From NCBI GenBank assembly GCA_946482625.1, contig CAMLSH010000188.1, positions 1 through 7,412 of the forward strand: DNA of 7,412 nt, in the 5' to 3' direction. A program made the translations under genes and the position numbers. The DNA comes from an uncultured Opitutaceae bacterium (GTDB lineage: Bacteria > Verrucomicrobiota > Verrucomicrobiae > Opitutales > Opitutaceae). A model generated the notes under the pieces. The model had not been told where the DNA came from. It saw only the letters and a list, made by a program, of their open reading frames with translations, and did no database searches. Position 1 is the first letter of the stretch. Each line of letters starts with the position of its first letter. Of this stretch, positions 6,186 to 7,412 are shown one piece after another.

Positions 6186-7412
6186 TCAGAGGGAAATGGC
6201 GGTTGCTCCCAACTTATTCACAAACTGCTCGAACTGTTCTCCACGGTCCTCGTAGTTGCGAAACATATCGAAGCTGGAGAAGCCCGGACTGAGCAGCACG
6301 TGGTCGCCGCTGACCGCGGATTCGGAAGCGAGTTGCACCGCATACGCGAGCGTGGCGCACAGCGTGTGCGGAACGTCGTGCGCGATGCAGGCGCCGGCCA
6401 GCGCGCCCTTGGTTTCTCCGATAAGATAAAGGTGTTTCACACGCGGCGCGATGCGGCGGATAAATGCCGGGAGATCGCCGCCCTTCGACTTGCCGCCGGC
6501 AATCATCAACACCGGCGCAGTGAAACTCGCCAGCGCGCCTTCAACTGCGTGGAAGTTCGTCGCCTTCGAGTCGTTCCAATACGTCACGCCTTCGCGCTCG
6601 GCGACGCGCGTGAGGCGGTGGCGCCCCAAGCGGAAACTCTGCGCAGCGGCGTAGAGCGCCGTCTCAGGCAAACCCGCGCGATGCCACCACGCGGCAGCGA
6701 GGATGAAGTTTTCCCGTTGCGGATAAAATTCGAACGCCGTGCCGCGCAGCAGCACATCCGCCGGCTGGTCCGCTGTGGCGACGCACGCTTCGGGCGGCAA
6801 AACGCGACCGCATTCCGCCGCGTAATGCTGGACCGACGAACCCGCAAACATCACGCCGCCCACGGTCCGATCGAAGAGCCGCCACTTCGCTTCAAAGTAC
6901 GCGCGCATGCCTGGATGCCTCTCAAGATGATCCTCGGCGAAATTGGTCCACAACGCAGCGTCCGCACGGAAATGGACAAACGTCTCCGACTGAAACGAAC
7001 TGACTTCGCAGACGGCGATGTCGTCGAACACGCCGCCTTCCGTCTCCGCGACCAGCGCGGAAAACGGGAAGCCGACATTGCCGGTGGCGCGTGCGTCGCG
7101 CTTCACGTTGCGCAGTGCGTGCGTGAGAAACTCCGTCAGCGTCGTCTTGCCATTGGTGCCGGTGATCGCGAGCACGGTACCCCGCCAGAAGAGCGCCGCA
7201 AAATCGGTTTCACCGAGACAGGTGCAACCGGCCTTGAGCGCGGTCTCCAGCCACGGATGCTCCACGCGAAACCCCGGGCTGAACACCACCAGACGATGCG
7301 CGGCGGCATCGGCCGCGGAGAAAGTGCGGTGCGCGCCGGATTGTTTTTCGTCAAAGAGGACGCCCTTCGCCCCAAGCCGTATCAAGAGATCAAGCACCGC
7401 CTGCCCGCTCAC
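6186..7412 (-). CDS. murD: MurD: UDP-MurNAc-L-Ala--D-Glu ligase, 5' end cut by window edge
   Basis: Cytoplasmic ATP-dependent Mur ligase that adds D-Glu to UDP-MurNAc-L-Ala. The visible 408 residues align with MurD from its N-terminal Rossmann glycines (SGQAVLDLLIRLGA, edge residues 2-15) to the true C-terminus. The GTG at the very edge is probably an internal Val; about 15-20 residues are missing. Motifs, in visible numbering: SPGF (45-48), P-loop TGTNGKTT (84-91), EVSSFQSE (136-143), EDHLERH (160-166), Lys176 at the carbamoylated-lysine position, GRHRL (263-267), NDSKATN (280-286), GGKSKGGD (306-313) and LLSPGFSSFDMF (373-384). The central region is somewhat shorter than in E. coli, and the usual HNxxN motif reads ENFIL (234-238), so the second Asn is Leu. 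All other catalytic motifs are intact, so I expect an active enzyme. It is followed by a 31-base gap and the LysM gene on the same strand. Confidence 0.96.
   Translation of the reverse strand: MSGQAVLDLLIRLGAKGVLFDEKQSGAHRTFSAADAAAHRLVVFSPGFRVEHPWLETALKAGCTCLGETDFAALFWRGTVLAITGTNGKTTLTEFLTHALRNVKRDARATGNVGFPFSALVAETEGGVFDDIAVCEVSSFQSETFVHFRADAALWTNFAEDHLERHPGMRAYFEAKWRLFDRTVGGVMFAGSSVQHYAAECGRVLPPEACVATADQPADVLLRGTAFEFYPQRENFILAAAWWHRAGLPETALYAAAQSFRLGRHRLTRVAEREGVTYWNDSKATNFHAVEGALASFTAPVLMIAGGKSKGGDLPAFIRRIAPRVKHLYLIGETKGALAGACIAHDVPHTLCATLAYAVQLASESAVSGDHVLLSPGFSSFDMFRNYEDRGEQFEQFVNKLGATAISL

Noticed and set aside
7410..7412. GTG at the window edge as the murD start
   Set aside because: The MurD family has another 15-20 residues before this point, including the start of the Rossmann fold, so this GTG is most likely an internal Val codon in a truncated gene.

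Overview
This window is a stretch of the division and cell wall (dcw) cluster of a GC-rich bacterium. It is read entirely on the minus strand, so transcription runs from the right edge to the left edge. Gene order in transcription order is murD (5' end cut off by the window), a LysM-domain lipoprotein gene, ftsW, murG, a fused murC-murB, and ddl (3' end cut off). The high GC content, the dcw order, the MurC-MurB fusion and a LysM gene between murD and ftsW suggest a member of the Verrucomicrobia, perhaps Opitutae. That placement is an inference from memory of such clusters, not something the sequence proves.

Layout: 7412-6186 murD; a 31-base gap; 6154-5042 LysM protein; a 38-base gap; 5003-3807 ftsW; then murG (3810-2635), murC-murB (2638-296) and ddl (299 to beyond base 1). 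The last four genes are joined by three 4-base stop/start overlaps (GTGA, ATGA, ATGA). No stretch longer than 38 bases lacks a gene. I see no tRNA, rRNA, mobile element, CRISPR array, terminator or convincing promoter, so the window looks like the inside of one long operon.

How the genes work together: MurB (C-terminal half of the fusion) makes UDP-MurNAc and MurC (N-terminal half) adds L-Ala. MurD adds D-Glu, and Ddl makes the D-Ala-D-Ala that caps the stem peptide. MurG converts lipid I to lipid II on the inner face of the membrane, and FtsW polymerises lipid II into septal glycan. The LysM lipoprotein would bind peptidoglycan outside the cytoplasm, but its exact role is unknown.

This is mainly a core housekeeping region and I do not see a novel multi-gene system. 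The points worth a second look are the MurC-MurB fusion and its ATGA junction, the non-enzymatic LysM lipoprotein inside the cluster, a Leu at a normally invariant Asn in MurD, a Cys at the MurB proton-donor position, and uneven use of Shine-Dalgarno sites.
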